Source of the DNA: JADKAV01 sp041393775
GTDB lineage: Bacteria > Actinomycetota > Actinomycetes > S36-B12 > UBA10799
Reading direction: 5' to 3'
Length of the DNA: 64,000 nucleotides
Assembly (NCBI GenBank): GCA_041393775.1
Contig: JAWKJM010000003.1
Span: forward strand, 1,116,001-1,180,000
Part shown: piece by piece, positions 1-7,895 of the stretch
Position numbering within the stretch: position 1 is the first letter of the stretch
How the letters are laid out: each line of letters begins with the position of its first letter
Program-made: the position numbers and the translations under genes
The notes under the pieces: model-generated
Databases searched by the model: none
Seen by the model: only the letters and a program-made list of their open reading frames with translations
What the model was told of the DNA's origin: nothing

Positions 1-190
1 CCCACCACATCAGGTAGCGGACCCGCCCCAACATCGTGATGGCGGCCCACGTGAACAGGACCACCAGGACGAACACGAAGAAGGCATGCGCGCTCCACGG
101 AGGCAGGGGGCGGCGCATCCACGCTCCCAGCGGTCCGCTGAACGCCCCGGGTTCCAGCCCGGGCGGCGGCTGATTGGCACTCTTCGCCAT
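1..190 (-). CDS. membrane protein, N-terminal fragment (runs off window)
   Basis: The first 63 codons of a gene that continues beyond base 1. The start ATG (complement of 188-190) has AGGAG six bases upstream. The product begins with a Pro/Gly-rich stretch of about 30 residues, then an Arg/Pro segment (WMRRPLPPW) and one hydrophobic helix (residues about 35-52), so it is an integral membrane protein with a short cytoplasmic tail. I do not recognise the family, and too little is present to assign a function. Confidence 0.6.
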   Translation of the reverse strand, partial: MAKSANQPPPGLEPGAFSGPLGAWMRRPLPPWSAHAFFVFVLVVLFTWAAITMLGRVRYLMWW

Positions 191-262
191 GGCAACTCCT
201 GTCGGGACGCAGTCCGCGTCTCCCGTGGGTATCCTGCCGTGCCCACAGGGCCCAGCGCGTGC

Positions 263-1333
263 TCAGGCGAACACGAGTTCCAGATCCTTGTCCACGAAGT
301 CCGCGTAACGCGCCGCCGGCGCCTCGACCGCCTTGCGGGCTTTGGCAGGTATCCGGGCGAAGCCGGTGATGGTGATCTGCACCTTGCGCGTCAACATCTT
401 CCGTTGCCAGGTGCCGATCACCTTTCCGCGCCGGACGACGGTGGCCTTGAACATGCCGTTGCCCCCGGGGACCACGAAATCGGCGTGTTCCCGATCCAGG
501 AACGCCGATCGGTCCTTGTACCCGAGCAGGAACTCATCGAATCCGGGCAGCAGCATGATCTCCTGCGGGTCGTCGACCTCGCCATCGACGAAGAAGACCT
601 CTTTGCCCTGGAAGCGAGCCGCGTCCAGGTCGGCGGCGGCCACGGCCTGCTTCGCATCGGTTGCCGTCAGCCCGGTCCAGCCCTGGAAGTCCGCCCTAGT
701 GGTCGGGCCATGACTGCGGAAATACCTGGTTGCCAGCATCGCCAGGGCTTCCTCCCGGACAGGATTGCGGGGTCGTGGTGCCCACTCGTCGAGCAGGACG
801 AACGTCTGTTCCGAGCCCTGGTTTGGCCCGATGCAGGTGATTCCGATCTGAGCCGTATGCCACAGCAGGTGGTACGCGCGACCCCCCGCGGTGTCGATGC
901 CGGCGTCTTCGAGCGCCGCAAGGCACTCGGCGCGAGTCAGACGCTTGCCGCGCAAGGCGGTTGCGAGCACACCGGCCGCCCGGTCGACGGTGCTCTTGTC
1001 CAGCTTCAGATTGTCCCACCGCTTCTGCACACCGTTGAGAGCTCGCACCCCGGTGAGATCGAGCAGCCAGTGAGCGTTGGCCGGATGGACGATGTGGATG
1101 GTTCCGCGCATGGGCCAGGTGCGCATGACCTCGCCGGCGGCCAGCGCGTCGTCGATGTCGGCCTCGGTGCTGCCGGGCAGTCGCACTCCCAGCGACCACT
1201 TGCCGCTGGCCAGATCCTGCGCCTGCATTGCCCCGAACCAATCGGCCAACTCCGCGGCACTGGTCCCGGGACGACTCAGTCGCAGGTTGGTGAGCCGTCT
1301 TGCGAGGACTTCGGAGGTCGAGAGTTCGGACAC
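263..1333 (-). CDS. AlkZ/YcaQ-like winged-helix protein (HTH_42 family)
   Basis: A 356-residue protein matching the actinobacterial winged helix DNA-binding domain-containing family (HTH_42), to which the DNA glycosylases AlkZ and YcaQ belong. The Q-x-Q element typical of these enzymes is visible as MQAQD (Q37, Q39), followed by the usual SGKWSLGVRL stretch. A later segment, RTWPMRGTIHIV, is also typical. AlkZ-type enzymes unhook bulky or crosslinked alkylpurines, so a base-excision role is a reasonable inference, strengthened by the divergent alkyladenine glycosylase next door. Most members of this subfamily have no tested activity. Confidence 0.8.
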   Translation of the reverse strand: MSELSTSEVLARRLTNLRLSRPGTSAAELADWFGAMQAQDLASGKWSLGVRLPGSTEADIDDALAAGEVMRTWPMRGTIHIVHPANAHWLLDLTGVRALNGVQKRWDNLKLDKSTVDRAAGVLATALRGKRLTRAECLAALEDAGIDTAGGRAYHLLWHTAQIGITCIGPNQGSEQTFVLLDEWAPRPRNPVREEALAMLATRYFRSHGPTTRADFQGWTGLTATDAKQAVAAADLDAARFQGKEVFFVDGEVDDPQEIMLLPGFDEFLLGYKDRSAFLDREHADFVVPGGNGMFKATVVRRGKVIGTWQRKMLTRKVQITITGFARIPAKARKAVEAPAARYADFVDKDLELVFA

Positions 1334-1420
1334 GGTCCATCCTTACGCGCCCTGATCGCGGCGAGCAAATGGGCGAAACTGCGTGTGGGTGCTCGGTGGG
1401 CCGTGCGTCAGACTTGCGCC

Positions 1421-1996
1421 ATGCTCGACCTCTTCACCGCCTTGGCGGGCTCGGCCCCTGAGGTGGCGCCCCTTCTGCTCGGAGCGACCATCCACGACGA
1501 CGAGGTCGGGCTGCGCATCGTGGAGGTCGAGGCATACGCCGGACAGACCGATCCTGCCAGTCATGCCTACCGCGGGCCAGGGATCCGGAACGCGGTGATG
1601 TTCGGGCCGCCAGGTCGCGGCTACGTCTACCGCAGCCACGGAATCCACTTCTGCCTCAACGTCGTGTGCCACCCGGATGGCGTGGGCGGGGGGATCCTGC
1701 TGCGGGCCGGCGAGGTCGTGGAGGGTCTGGAGGTGGCACGGCTGCGGCGAGGCGGGCACGCCGAATTGGCACGTGGACCCGGTCGACTGGGCCAGGTGCT
1801 TGCGGTGACCCTGGCCGACAGCGGCGTGGATCTGCGAACCGGGCGTCTGCGTCTGGAACCGCGGACGACGGTCCCGGAGGTTGAGGTGGGGCCACGCGTC
1901 GGCGTCAGCAAGGCCGCGGACCGGCCGTGGCGGTTCTGGATCGCGGGGGACCCGTTCGTTAGCGCGTACCGGCGCAGCCCCCGGGCTCCTGCCTAG
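1421..1996 (+). CDS. 3-methyladenine DNA glycosylase (AAG/MPG type)
   Basis: A 191-residue AAG-family glycosylase, which flips out and removes alkylated purines (3-methyladenine, hypoxanthine) to leave an abasic site. The family core is present: VEVEAYAG with the catalytic Glu at residue 37, DPASHAYRG, and FGPPGRGYVYRSHGIHFC carrying the base-stacking Tyr residues and the Cys-Leu-Asn strand. The open frame extends far upstream, but family length and homology begin at this ATG. No strong Shine-Dalgarno is visible. It is divergent from the AlkZ-like gene, with about 90 bp between them. Confidence 0.9.
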   Translation: MLDLFTALAGSAPEVAPLLLGATIHDDEVGLRIVEVEAYAGQTDPASHAYRGPGIRNAVMFGPPGRGYVYRSHGIHFCLNVVCHPDGVGGGILLRAGEVVEGLEVARLRRGGHAELARGPGRLGQVLAVTLADSGVDLRTGRLRLEPRTTVPEVEVGPRVGVSKAADRPWRFWIAGDPFVSAYRRSPRAPA

Positions 1997-2070
1997 GGGA
2001 TCTTCACGCCGGGTGATCGGTTGAAGGACCGTTCACCACTTGGTGAGAGTTCGGTCATCCCGGGCTGTGG

Positions 2071-2334
2071 TGGGCCGCTGCGTTCAGGCGGGAAAGTGCG
2101 GGGCGGAAATCGCCAGCGTTAGCCGTGCATGCCGGGGCTGGCCGCTGCGTTCAGGCCGGAAACGCCGGGCGAATGCCGGGCGGAAGCCGCTCGGGTTAGA
2201 GAACGTGCACGAGGTTAGAGAAGCCACACGTGCGTTCACTAACCTCGTGCACGATCTCTAACCTCGCGACCATTCTCTAACCTCGCGACCCACTTCTGCC
2301 GCTGACCGAGTACACCAGCCATTTTCGGACTCGA
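2071..2334. repeat. family-1 intergenic repeat, locus A (convergent gap)
   Basis: Fills the gap between two convergent genes. It starts with two copies of a module with core CGTTCAGGCGGG. Next come head-to-head 19-bp units built on GGTTAGAGA. The section 2195-2262 is a 68-bp inverted repeat: GTTAGAGA, two mismatches, GTGCACGAGGTTAG, a 20-nt loop containing CACGTG, then the complement in reverse. Two more TCTCTAACC units and a GAGTACACCAGCCATTTTCGG tail-like segment follow. Six other loci in the window share this architecture. Confidence 0.85.
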
Positions 2335-2380
2335 GGTTGGAAGCGCTCCACCCGCTCACGAAGTGCCCGATTGCGCAGAC

Positions 2381-2620
2381 TCAGCCGACCTCCGCCAGCA
2401 ACTGATGGATGCTTGGGTTGGTCATGGCACGGCCGTCGGCGAGCACGACCGTCGGCACCACATGGTTGCCCCCGTTCACGCTGCCGACGAAGTCGGCGGC
2501 GCTCGGGTTCTGCTCGATGTCGACTTCGTCGAACTCGACTCCAGCGCGCAGCATCTGCGACTTCAGCCGTACGCAGTAACCACACCAGGCCGTTGTGTAC
2601 ATCGTGATCACGCGGACCAC
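2381..2620 (-). CDS. mrx1: mycoredoxin (glutaredoxin-fold, mycothiol-dependent)
   Basis: A 79-residue glutaredoxin-fold protein with the WCGYC active site (C13, C16), a VVPTVV cis-Pro region (NHVVPTVVLADG) and a length typical of actinobacterial mycoredoxin-1. Mycoredoxins reduce protein-mycothiol mixed disulfides using mycothiol, the low-molecular-weight thiol made by MshD, which is also encoded in this window. It sits at the 3' side of family-1 locus A and is followed on the same strand by ygfZ upstream. The cofactor assignment comes from the lineage context. Confidence 0.88.
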   Translation of the reverse strand: MVRVITMYTTAWCGYCVRLKSQMLRAGVEFDEVDIEQNPSAADFVGSVNGGNHVVPTVVLADGRAMTNPSIHQLLAEVG

Positions 2621-2652
2621 CCTTCAGGTTGATATGACTTCCCCCCCGCCGA

Positions 2653-3591
2653 CTACTCGGCGGCAACGATCTGTTCCTGGGACGCGACGATGCCGTCGGC
2701 GTACAGCGGTTCGTTGAGAGGGACCGTACGTTTGATGGTAGCCAGCCCGATAGGTCCGAGTTCGTAGTGCTGGGCGACCGAGCCCACGCGGCCCACAGTC
2801 TTGTCGCCGCGGGTGACTGCCGCGCCCGGGTCGGGCAGAGCGCCATCGAAGTGCAGCAGTACCAGGCGGCGCGGCGGGCGGCCCATGTTGTGAAGGCGGG
2901 CCACCGTCTCCTGGCCCCGGTAGCACCCCTTGGCCAGATGCACGGCCGGTCCGATCAGCCCGAGTTCATGGGGCAGCGACTTGTGATCGGAGTCCACGCC
3001 GACCTGCGCCACACCAGCGGCTATCCGCAGGGCGTTCAACGCCCAAGTCCCGCATTCCGGGCCTCCGGGACGAGTGCCGCGTCCGAAGACGACCTCGGCC
3101 CCCACCAGGTGGTCGGGACGTTCCGGGACGTACTTCTGCGCCGTGCCACCCCGGTCCTCGCCCGACGGCGTCCATCCGGCGCCGGCGTACTCGGCGGGAA
3201 CCTGCCAGGTCGGAAGGTCGTGGTACTGCTCGCGGCGCGGCACCCAGACGACGTCATGCTCCGCGCTCTCATCGGCCACTGTGACGTCGGCCAGGAATCG
3301 CATCGAGTCCAGGTACGCACGCAGCGGCTCGCGGCCGGCACCGTCGACAATCAGCCATGTCTTCGAGCCATCGTCAACCACATGCAGGTCGTATTCGACG
3401 TGCCCGTGCGGGTCGAGGATCAGCGACTGGGTGGACGTGTTGGCCTGGATGCGGTGCGAGGTCAAGGAGTCGAGCCAGGAGATCCGGTCGGACCCGGTCA
3501 AGCTGAGCACCGCCCGGTCCTGCAACCACACCCATCCTTGACCCGCGGCCAAGGTCTTCTGTTCCAGGAACGGGTCGCCGAAGTGGGTCAT
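2653..3591 (-). CDS. ygfZ: folate-binding protein YgfZ (Fe-S cluster repair, GcvT-like)
   Basis: A 312-residue GcvT-fold protein with the diagnostic YgfZ motif KGCYRGQET at residues 221-229, whose Cys is the conserved residue of the family. YgfZ uses tetrahydrofolate and supports assembly or repair of [4Fe-4S] enzymes. The N-terminal region (LTGSDRISWLDSLTSHRI) matches the family's substrate-domain start. Length is normal. The neighbouring mycoredoxin and Fur genes fit a redox and metal theme. Confidence 0.9.
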   Translation of the reverse strand: MTHFGDPFLEQKTLAAGQGWVWLQDRAVLSLTGSDRISWLDSLTSHRIQANTSTQSLILDPHGHVEYDLHVVDDGSKTWLIVDGAGREPLRAYLDSMRFLADVTVADESAEHDVVWVPRREQYHDLPTWQVPAEYAGAGWTPSGEDRGGTAQKYVPERPDHLVGAEVVFGRGTRPGGPECGTWALNALRIAAGVAQVGVDSDHKSLPHELGLIGPAVHLAKGCYRGQETVARLHNMGRPPRRLVLLHFDGALPDPGAAVTRGDKTVGRVGSVAQHYELGPIGLATIKRTVPLNEPLYADGIVASQEQIVAAE

Positions 3592-3634
3592 ATCTCATGC
3601 AACGTCGTCGGGGTCGCAGTTGTTTCCGGGATCG

Positions 3635-4042
3635 TCACGCCAGCTCCCGGCATCGGGCGCATAGCCCGGGCAGTGCCATGTAGTCGAGGTCGGCGGCGAA
3701 TCCGTGGTCACGCAACAGTGCCTGCAGGAACCCGTCGGCGAGTTCGACGTCGGCGCTGATCTGCTCCCCGCAGTGCTGACAGACCAGGTGGAGGTGGGGG
3801 CGTGGATCCAGCGCGTGGTAGACCGGCGCACCGTGACCGATGTGTGTGTGCGTGATCAGTCCGACGGCGACCAGGACTTCGAGGGCTCGATAGACCGTCG
3901 ACGTGTCGACGTCCGGGAGTTGTGCCGCGATCTCGTCGGGGGTCGCGTGACGCAGTCGTTCGACCGTCAGCCAGACTTCGCGCCGCTGCTCGGTACGACG
4001 GTAACCACCGTCGCGCAGCCGGGTCTCGAACTGATCGTTCAC
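3635..4042 (-). CDS. Fur-family metal-responsive repressor
   Basis: A 135-residue Fur-family regulator: N-terminal winged helix (residues about 10-75, with DTSTVYRALEVL recognition helix) and a C-terminal dimer domain carrying HLHLVC (H83, H85) and two CxxC pairs, C88/C91 and C128/C131, for the structural zinc. Sequence alone does not say whether it senses Fe, Zn or peroxide; a Zur- or FurB-like role is plausible. Its GTG start overlaps the stop of the upstream nitrobindin gene (GTGTGA), so the two are translationally linked. Confidence 0.85.
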   Translation of the reverse strand: MNDQFETRLRDGGYRRTEQRREVWLTVERLRHATPDEIAAQLPDVDTSTVYRALEVLVAVGLITHTHIGHGAPVYHALDPRPHLHLVCQHCGEQISADVELADGFLQALLRDHGFAADLDYMALPGLCARCRELA

Positions 4043-4548
4043 ACGCGTTTGAGTTTGGCGGCCAGATGATTGCTCAGCGGCTCGCCCATCGCGCTCATGT
4101 CGAACGTCCAGGCCAGATCCCCGTCGGGGACCAAGCCGTAGAGCCGCTGCCCCCCGAGGTATTCTTTGGCGCTCGATGTGCGCATCACCGAGTCAGTGGT
4201 CATCTCCAGACTGGCGCGGGTGATGACGGCGTCCTGGATGTCCGCGATCGTCACCCGGCCGTGCCACACCTCGGCGAAGCCCGTGGGGTGGCTGAAGAGG
4301 GCTTCGAACTGATTATCCGGCCGGGGCCGGAAGAACGCCGCTTCGGTCGCGCCGGGTCGGACCCGTTCGCCCTCGTCGTCCAGGATCCAGGAGCGCGAGT
4401 TCATCGCGATGAACGGCCGGCCGTCGCAGGTGAACGACAACTCCTGGCCGAACCGGAAGTCCTCGATGGTGGGGTACTGCCCGGTTCCGACCCCGATCCA
4501 TCGGCCCAGTAGCCAGGACAGCGGCAGAACCTCCTCCGGTAGATCCAC
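4039..4548 (-). CDS. nitrobindin-like haem-binding beta-barrel protein (FABP/DUF1794 family)
   Basis: A 169-residue beta-barrel protein. The signature GRWIGVGTGQYPTI near the N-terminus and the late WTFDMSAMG segment match actinobacterial nitrobindin (peroxynitrite isomerase), which binds haem and nitric oxide. I place the start at the GTG at 4548, not further upstream, because family homology begins at LPLSWLLGRW and this GTG overlaps the stop of the small upstream ORF (TAGTG). The gene runs into fur with a 4-base overlap. Confidence 0.85.
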   Translation of the reverse strand: MDLPEEVLPLSWLLGRWIGVGTGQYPTIEDFRFGQELSFTCDGRPFIAMNSRSWILDDEGERVRPGATEAAFFRPRPDNQFEALFSHPTGFAEVWHGRVTIADIQDAVITRASLEMTTDSVMRTSSAKEYLGGQRLYGLVPDGDLAWTFDMSAMGEPLSNHLAAKLKRV

Positions 4549-4646
4549 TAGTCGCTCTTGAACAGTCGGTACAGCACGTAGCCGGAGAACCACGCAATGA
4601 TCACGGTCACCAGTACCAGCAACGATGTGAAGAGCAACTCGGTCAT
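4548..4646 (-). CDS. 32-residue single-span membrane peptide upstream of nitrobindin
   Basis: A short ORF, MTELLFTSLLVLVTVIIAW then FSGYVLYRLFKSD. It has one strongly hydrophobic helix (residues 4-20) and a basic C-terminus. Its TAG stop shares a G with the GTG start of the nitrobindin gene, an arrangement that suggests translational coupling. It has no recognisable family. Support comes from the overlap, the clean hydrophobic profile and the lack of any other explanation for this stretch. It may act as a small membrane protein or simply as a leader that sets nitrobindin translation. Confidence 0.55.
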   Translation of the reverse strand: MTELLFTSLLVLVTVIIAWFSGYVLYRLFKSD

Positions 4647-4738
4647 GGTCACAGCCTAGTCGCCCGGTCGGTCAAGGATGCGGCGTGCGCAGGGATGTGA
4701 ATGAGCCCGTGTAACGGAGTTGCGAGGTCTCACCCCGG

Positions 4739-4815
4739 ATTGTTACGAAAGTGCGCGGTCGCGGCGGCGCAACCCGCGCACCTTCGTACGGGTGGACCCG
4801 CACCTTCGTCACAAT
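4739..4815. repeat. family-2 palindromic repeat, locus a
   Basis: A degenerate copy of the TTGTGACGAAGGTG family. It begins TTGTTACGAAAGTGCG, contains a complementary GCGCACCTTCGTAC and ends with a second GCACCTTCGTCACAATC. The arms can pair to form a nested stem-loop. It lies in the 190-bp gap between the small membrane ORF and the dsrE-like gene. Confidence 0.75.
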
Positions 4816-4840
4816 CATGTCCGTCCGACCTGGGCGCCGG

Positions 4841-5188
4841 CTAGTACGTCAGCGCCTGCACGCCCTCGGCCAGCAGCGCCTCCACCAAGGTGGTGGCCCC
4901 GGCGATCCGTGCGCCAGGGATGAGATCGAGGTCGGTGAGCCCGCGCCGGACCGCACACTGGCTGCACACGGTGACGGAACCGACGGCGGCCAGTGCCTCG
5001 GCCGGCTGCGGTGCGTGGTCGAGGCCGACGACCGGTTGCCTGCCCTCCACGGCGAACAGGGTCGCGGGACCGGACAGCCAGAGATCAACCTGCGCACCGG
5101 CGATCGCGGCCGTCATCGCCACCGTCAAAGCGGTCGCCACTTTCTCGGGGTCGTCCGTGGTCAGTTGGACGACCAGTCGCCGTGACAT
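4841..5188 (-). CDS. DsrE-family sulfur-relay-like protein
   Basis: A 115-residue DsrE/DsrF-fold protein. The hydrophobic strand VDLWLSGPATLFA and the VCSQCAVRRGL motif (C75, C78) are characteristic; in related proteins the first of these Cys residues carries persulfide sulfur. The function in this family outside sulfur oxidisers is not settled. It lies directly upstream of the DUF4395 gene, one base apart, on the same strand, and close to a thioredoxin-like gene, which fits a thiol or sulfur-handling role. Confidence 0.8.
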   Translation of the reverse strand: MSRRLVVQLTTDDPEKVATALTVAMTAAIAGAQVDLWLSGPATLFAVEGRQPVVGLDHAPQPAEALAAVGSVTVCSQCAVRRGLTDLDLIPGARIAGATTLVEALLAEGVQALTY

Positions 5189-5189
5189 C

Positions 5190-5672
5190 TCAGACGCGCG
5201 ACGACTGTTCGGTGAGGTCGATAAGCGGGGTACTGGGAGTCGTCACAACCTGCCTGGTCGGAAGGAACTTCCGTATCCGCAGGTAGACCTCGCAGCCGAG
5301 GCAGAAGCCCAATGCGGCGTTGAGCACCGCTGCCAGCAACGCGAAGCCCGCGAAGATCCATACGCCCAAGGTCCAGGCGAACAGCATGCTGACGCTGGCA
5401 GCGAGGGCGAAGAGCAGTCCGACGGCCTGCGCGAACTGCGGGGGAAGCGGCTCCTCCATGTGCGCCGGGGCCTTCAGCCGGGGCCGGACCCACCTCTTGA
5501 AGAGCCAGCCGTAGGGCTGTGCGCTCGGGCCGAGGATGGCGCCGAATGCGAAGACCAGCGTTTGAACGCTGAGCGCCGCAGCGGCGACCGGCCCGGGGAC
5601 GGTCACGATGACCAGTGCCAGCACGAGGCTGGTGATGGCAGCGGAGAAGCGGGTGCCGCGGGGGTCTATCAC
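5190..5672 (-). CDS. DUF4395 membrane protein
   Basis: A 160-residue integral membrane protein starting at GTG 5672 (IDPRGTRFSAAITS), which is the usual N-terminus of DUF4395. Three or four hydrophobic helices are visible (residues about 12-50 and 85-130). A conserved GFCLGCEVY motif near residue 130 carries two Cys residues that could be redox active. DUF4395 genes often neighbour thioredoxin or thiosulfate-sulfurtransferase genes. Here a membrane-anchored thioredoxin is divergently transcribed 150 bp away, and the DsrE gene follows one base downstream. Confidence 0.82.
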   Translation of the reverse strand: MIDPRGTRFSAAITSLVLALVIVTVPGPVAAAALSVQTLVFAFGAILGPSAQPYGWLFKRWVRPRLKAPAHMEEPLPPQFAQAVGLLFALAASVSMLFAWTLGVWIFAGFALLAAVLNAALGFCLGCEVYLRIRKFLPTRQVVTTPSTPLIDLTEQSSRV

Positions 5673-5823
5673 GTGAGTTCTTCCGGTCAAGGGACGGTGT
5701 GGTCTACTGGAACAACCCCGACGTCGACCTCCTGTATTCCTCCACTGAGGCCTGACGGCGGGTGCTTCCAAGGTTAACTGAAATGCCGGGAATGTCCGCG
5801 CTCCGGGAGGTGTTCTGCACGAC

Positions 5824-6237
5824 ATGTCGGGTATCTGGGTTCTGGCCGGTGTGGCGCTGCTGGTGGCCGCCTTCGCCTCGTGGCGCCGACTGACCGACGG
5901 CCGCCTGCGCGAGCACAACCACTCCGAGCGGCTGTCCGCCGCGCAGGTGGGGGGCGTGCTCGGGGAGCGGGCAACCCTGTTGCAGTTCACCTCAGCCTTC
6001 TGCGCGCCCTGCCGGGCGACCCGTCGGATCCTCGACGAGGTCGCGCAGATGATTCCCGGGGTGCGGCACGTCGATCTCGACGTCGACGACTATCTGGACC
6101 TGGCGCGGGAACTGAACATCGCGCGCACACCGACGATTTTGGTGCTGGACGCGCGCGGCGTGATCGTGCGCCGGGCGTCGGGGCAGCCCCGGAAGGCCGA
6201 TGTCATCTCTGCACTCGGTGAGGCCATTCCGGCCTAG
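5824..6237 (+). CDS. membrane-anchored thioredoxin-family protein
   Basis: A 137-residue protein with an N-terminal membrane helix (residues 4-19) followed by a thioredoxin fold. The active site is FCAPC (C60, C63), and the cis-Pro element is ARTPTILVL. The single N-terminal helix suggests that the redox domain is tethered to the membrane; which side it faces is not shown. It is divergent from dsrE-DUF4395 and probably works with them in sulfur or thiol chemistry (inference). Confidence 0.85.
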   Translation: MSGIWVLAGVALLVAAFASWRRLTDGRLREHNHSERLSAAQVGGVLGERATLLQFTSAFCAPCRATRRILDEVAQMIPGVRHVDLDVDDYLDLARELNIARTPTILVLDARGVIVRRASGQPRKADVISALGEAIPA

Positions 6238-6282
6238 CGGGCCACCTGGCCTAGGCTGGATGGGTCCGACAAGAGGTGGCTT

Positions 6283-6969
6283 ATGAGCAGTGTCCTGCTG
6301 ATGACCGACGCGGTCGAGCCCAGCGACCACGTGCTGCCCGCGCTCGGACTGCTCTCCCATCACATTCGGGTTCTTCCCGCTGAGGCCGCCGCATTGCTGG
6401 ATGCGCCGCCGGGGGATCTCATCCTCGTCGACGGCCGCCGGGATCTGCCGGGCGTTCGCAGCCTGTGCCGGGTGATGCACGCAACCGGGTCGGACATGCC
6501 GGTCCTGTTGATCATCACCGAAGGCGGGCTGGCGGCCATGTCCACCGACTGGGGGGTCGACGACTTCATCCTGGACACGGCCGGTCCGGGTGAGGTGGAG
6601 GCGCGGTTCCGGCTGGCGATGGGCCGCCTCGCCGATTCCGAGCAGGAATCCGGGCCGGAGATTCAGCATGGGGAACTGTCGATCGATGAGTCCAGCTACA
6701 CGGCGACGGTGCGCGGCCGGGTGCTGGATCTGACTTATAAGGAATTCGAGCTCCTGAAGTACCTCTCGCAGCACCCGGGCAGGGTGTTCACCCGCCAGCA
6801 GCTGCTGCAGGAGGTGTGGGGCTACGACTACTTCGGAGGTACCCGCACCGTGGACGTCCACGTCCGGCGACTGCGCGCGAAACTCGGCCCCGAGCACGAG
6901 GCGCTGATCGGGACGGTCCGCAATGTCGGCTACCGGCTGGTTCCGCCGCGCGCTGAGTTCACCTCGTGA
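6283..6969 (+). CDS. glnR: GlnR-type response regulator (nitrogen control)
   Basis: A 228-residue OmpR/PhoB-type regulator with a receiver-like domain (residues 1-105) and a winged-helix DNA-binding domain (about 130-225; FELLKYLSQHPGRVFTR, WGYDYFGGTRTVDVHVRRLR). The receiver lacks the usual acidic pocket, and only D50 (LILVDGRRD) stands at the phosphorylation position. This matches the atypical, kinase-orphan regulator GlnR, the global nitrogen regulator of actinobacteria. Its direct overlap with mshD reproduces the glnR-mshD pair known from mycobacteria. Confidence 0.88.
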   Translation: MSSVLLMTDAVEPSDHVLPALGLLSHHIRVLPAEAAALLDAPPGDLILVDGRRDLPGVRSLCRVMHATGSDMPVLLIITEGGLAAMSTDWGVDDFILDTAGPGEVEARFRLAMGRLADSEQESGPEIQHGELSIDESSYTATVRGRVLDLTYKEFELLKYLSQHPGRVFTRQQLLQEVWGYDYFGGTRTVDVHVRRLRAKLGPEHEALIGTVRNVGYRLVPPRAEFTS

Positions 6970-7895
6970 TCGACGCCTCCTGGCACGCGGCGCTGTCCGA
7001 GCAACAGGTCGCGGCCGTCGAAAGTCTGCTGGACCGGGTGCGCGATGCCGACGGCGTCTCTGCGGTCTCGGAGCACACCCATCTGCACATCCGTGCCAGC
7101 AAGGGCGCCGACGAGAGTCATCTGCTGCTGACCGGGGCCGGACATGTGCTCGGTTACGCCCATCTGGCCGCGGGGGAGCCACCGGTGGCCGAACTTCTAG
7201 TCGATCCCGAGGCACGCGGCCGGGGCCTGGGTACACGGCTGCTGTCGGAAGTCTTCGCACAGAGCGGTCCCACGGTCCGGGTGTGGGCGCACGGTCAACT
7301 ACCCGCCGCCGCATCGCTGGCCGGGCGCAACGGCTTGGTCGAGGTCAGGCGATTGTGCAGGTATGTGCGACCGCTCCTGAACGTGCCGAGTCTGCCCATC
7401 CCGGCTGGCTTCCAGGTGCGCAACTACACCCCGGCGGACGCATCGTCGTGGCTGGACCTGAACGCGGCGGCATTCAGGGATCTGCCGGATCAGGGATCCT
7501 GGACGGCCGACGACTTGGCAGATCGAACCAATGCGGAGTGGTTCGACCCCGAAGGCTTCCTGTTGGCCTTCGACGAGCAGGGGCTGGCCGGGTTCCACTG
7601 GACGAAGGTGCACGGCGGTACGGGTCATGCCCACTCGCGAATCGGCGAGGTCTATGTCCTGGCCGTCGCGCAGCGCGCCCGCGGCACCGGACTGGCGCCG
7701 GCATTGACCGTGGCCGGGCTGCGCCACTTGCGGGATCTGGGGCTGTCCACGGTCATGCTGTACGTGGACAGCAGCAACCACGCAGCAGTGGCCATGTACA
7801 CACGGCTGGGTTTCGAACCGGCCGATTGCGACGTGCAGTACGCCCGAGGCGTCGACGCGACCGCGGTTGGGCTTTCTGGCACCCTGGGGACATGA
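6966..7895 (+). CDS. mshD: mycothiol synthase
   Basis: A 309-residue protein of two GNAT acetyltransferase domains, the MshD architecture. The N-terminal domain has VDPEARGRGLGTRLL (acetyl-CoA loop, residues about 79-93). The C-terminal, catalytically active domain has VLAVAQRARGTGLAPAL and ends in YVDSSNHAAVAMYTRLGF. MshD transfers acetyl to Cys-GlcN-Ins in the last step of mycothiol synthesis. The GTG start overlaps the glnR stop (GTGA), and the stop overlaps ppk (ATGA). Confidence 0.92.
   Translation: MIDASWHAALSEQQVAAVESLLDRVRDADGVSAVSEHTHLHIRASKGADESHLLLTGAGHVLGYAHLAAGEPPVAELLVDPEARGRGLGTRLLSEVFAQSGPTVRVWAHGQLPAAASLAGRNGLVEVRRLCRYVRPLLNVPSLPIPAGFQVRNYTPADASSWLDLNAAAFRDLPDQGSWTADDLADRTNAEWFDPEGFLLAFDEQGLAGFHWTKVHGGTGHAHSRIGEVYVLAVAQRARGTGLAPALTVAGLRHLRDLGLSTVMLYVDSSNHAAVAMYTRLGFEPADCDVQYARGVDATAVGLSGTLGT

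Noticed and set aside
86..1420. Long plus-strand open frame running into the glycosylase
   Set aside because: It is antisense to the AlkZ-like gene, has no homology before MLDLFTALAG, and reflects high GC.
5673..5823. Short plus-strand stretch ending VVYWNNPDVDLLYSSTEA and a stop
   Set aside because: Coding-like codons, but no clear start or homologue, and only 18 residues. Could be chance or a gene remnant.
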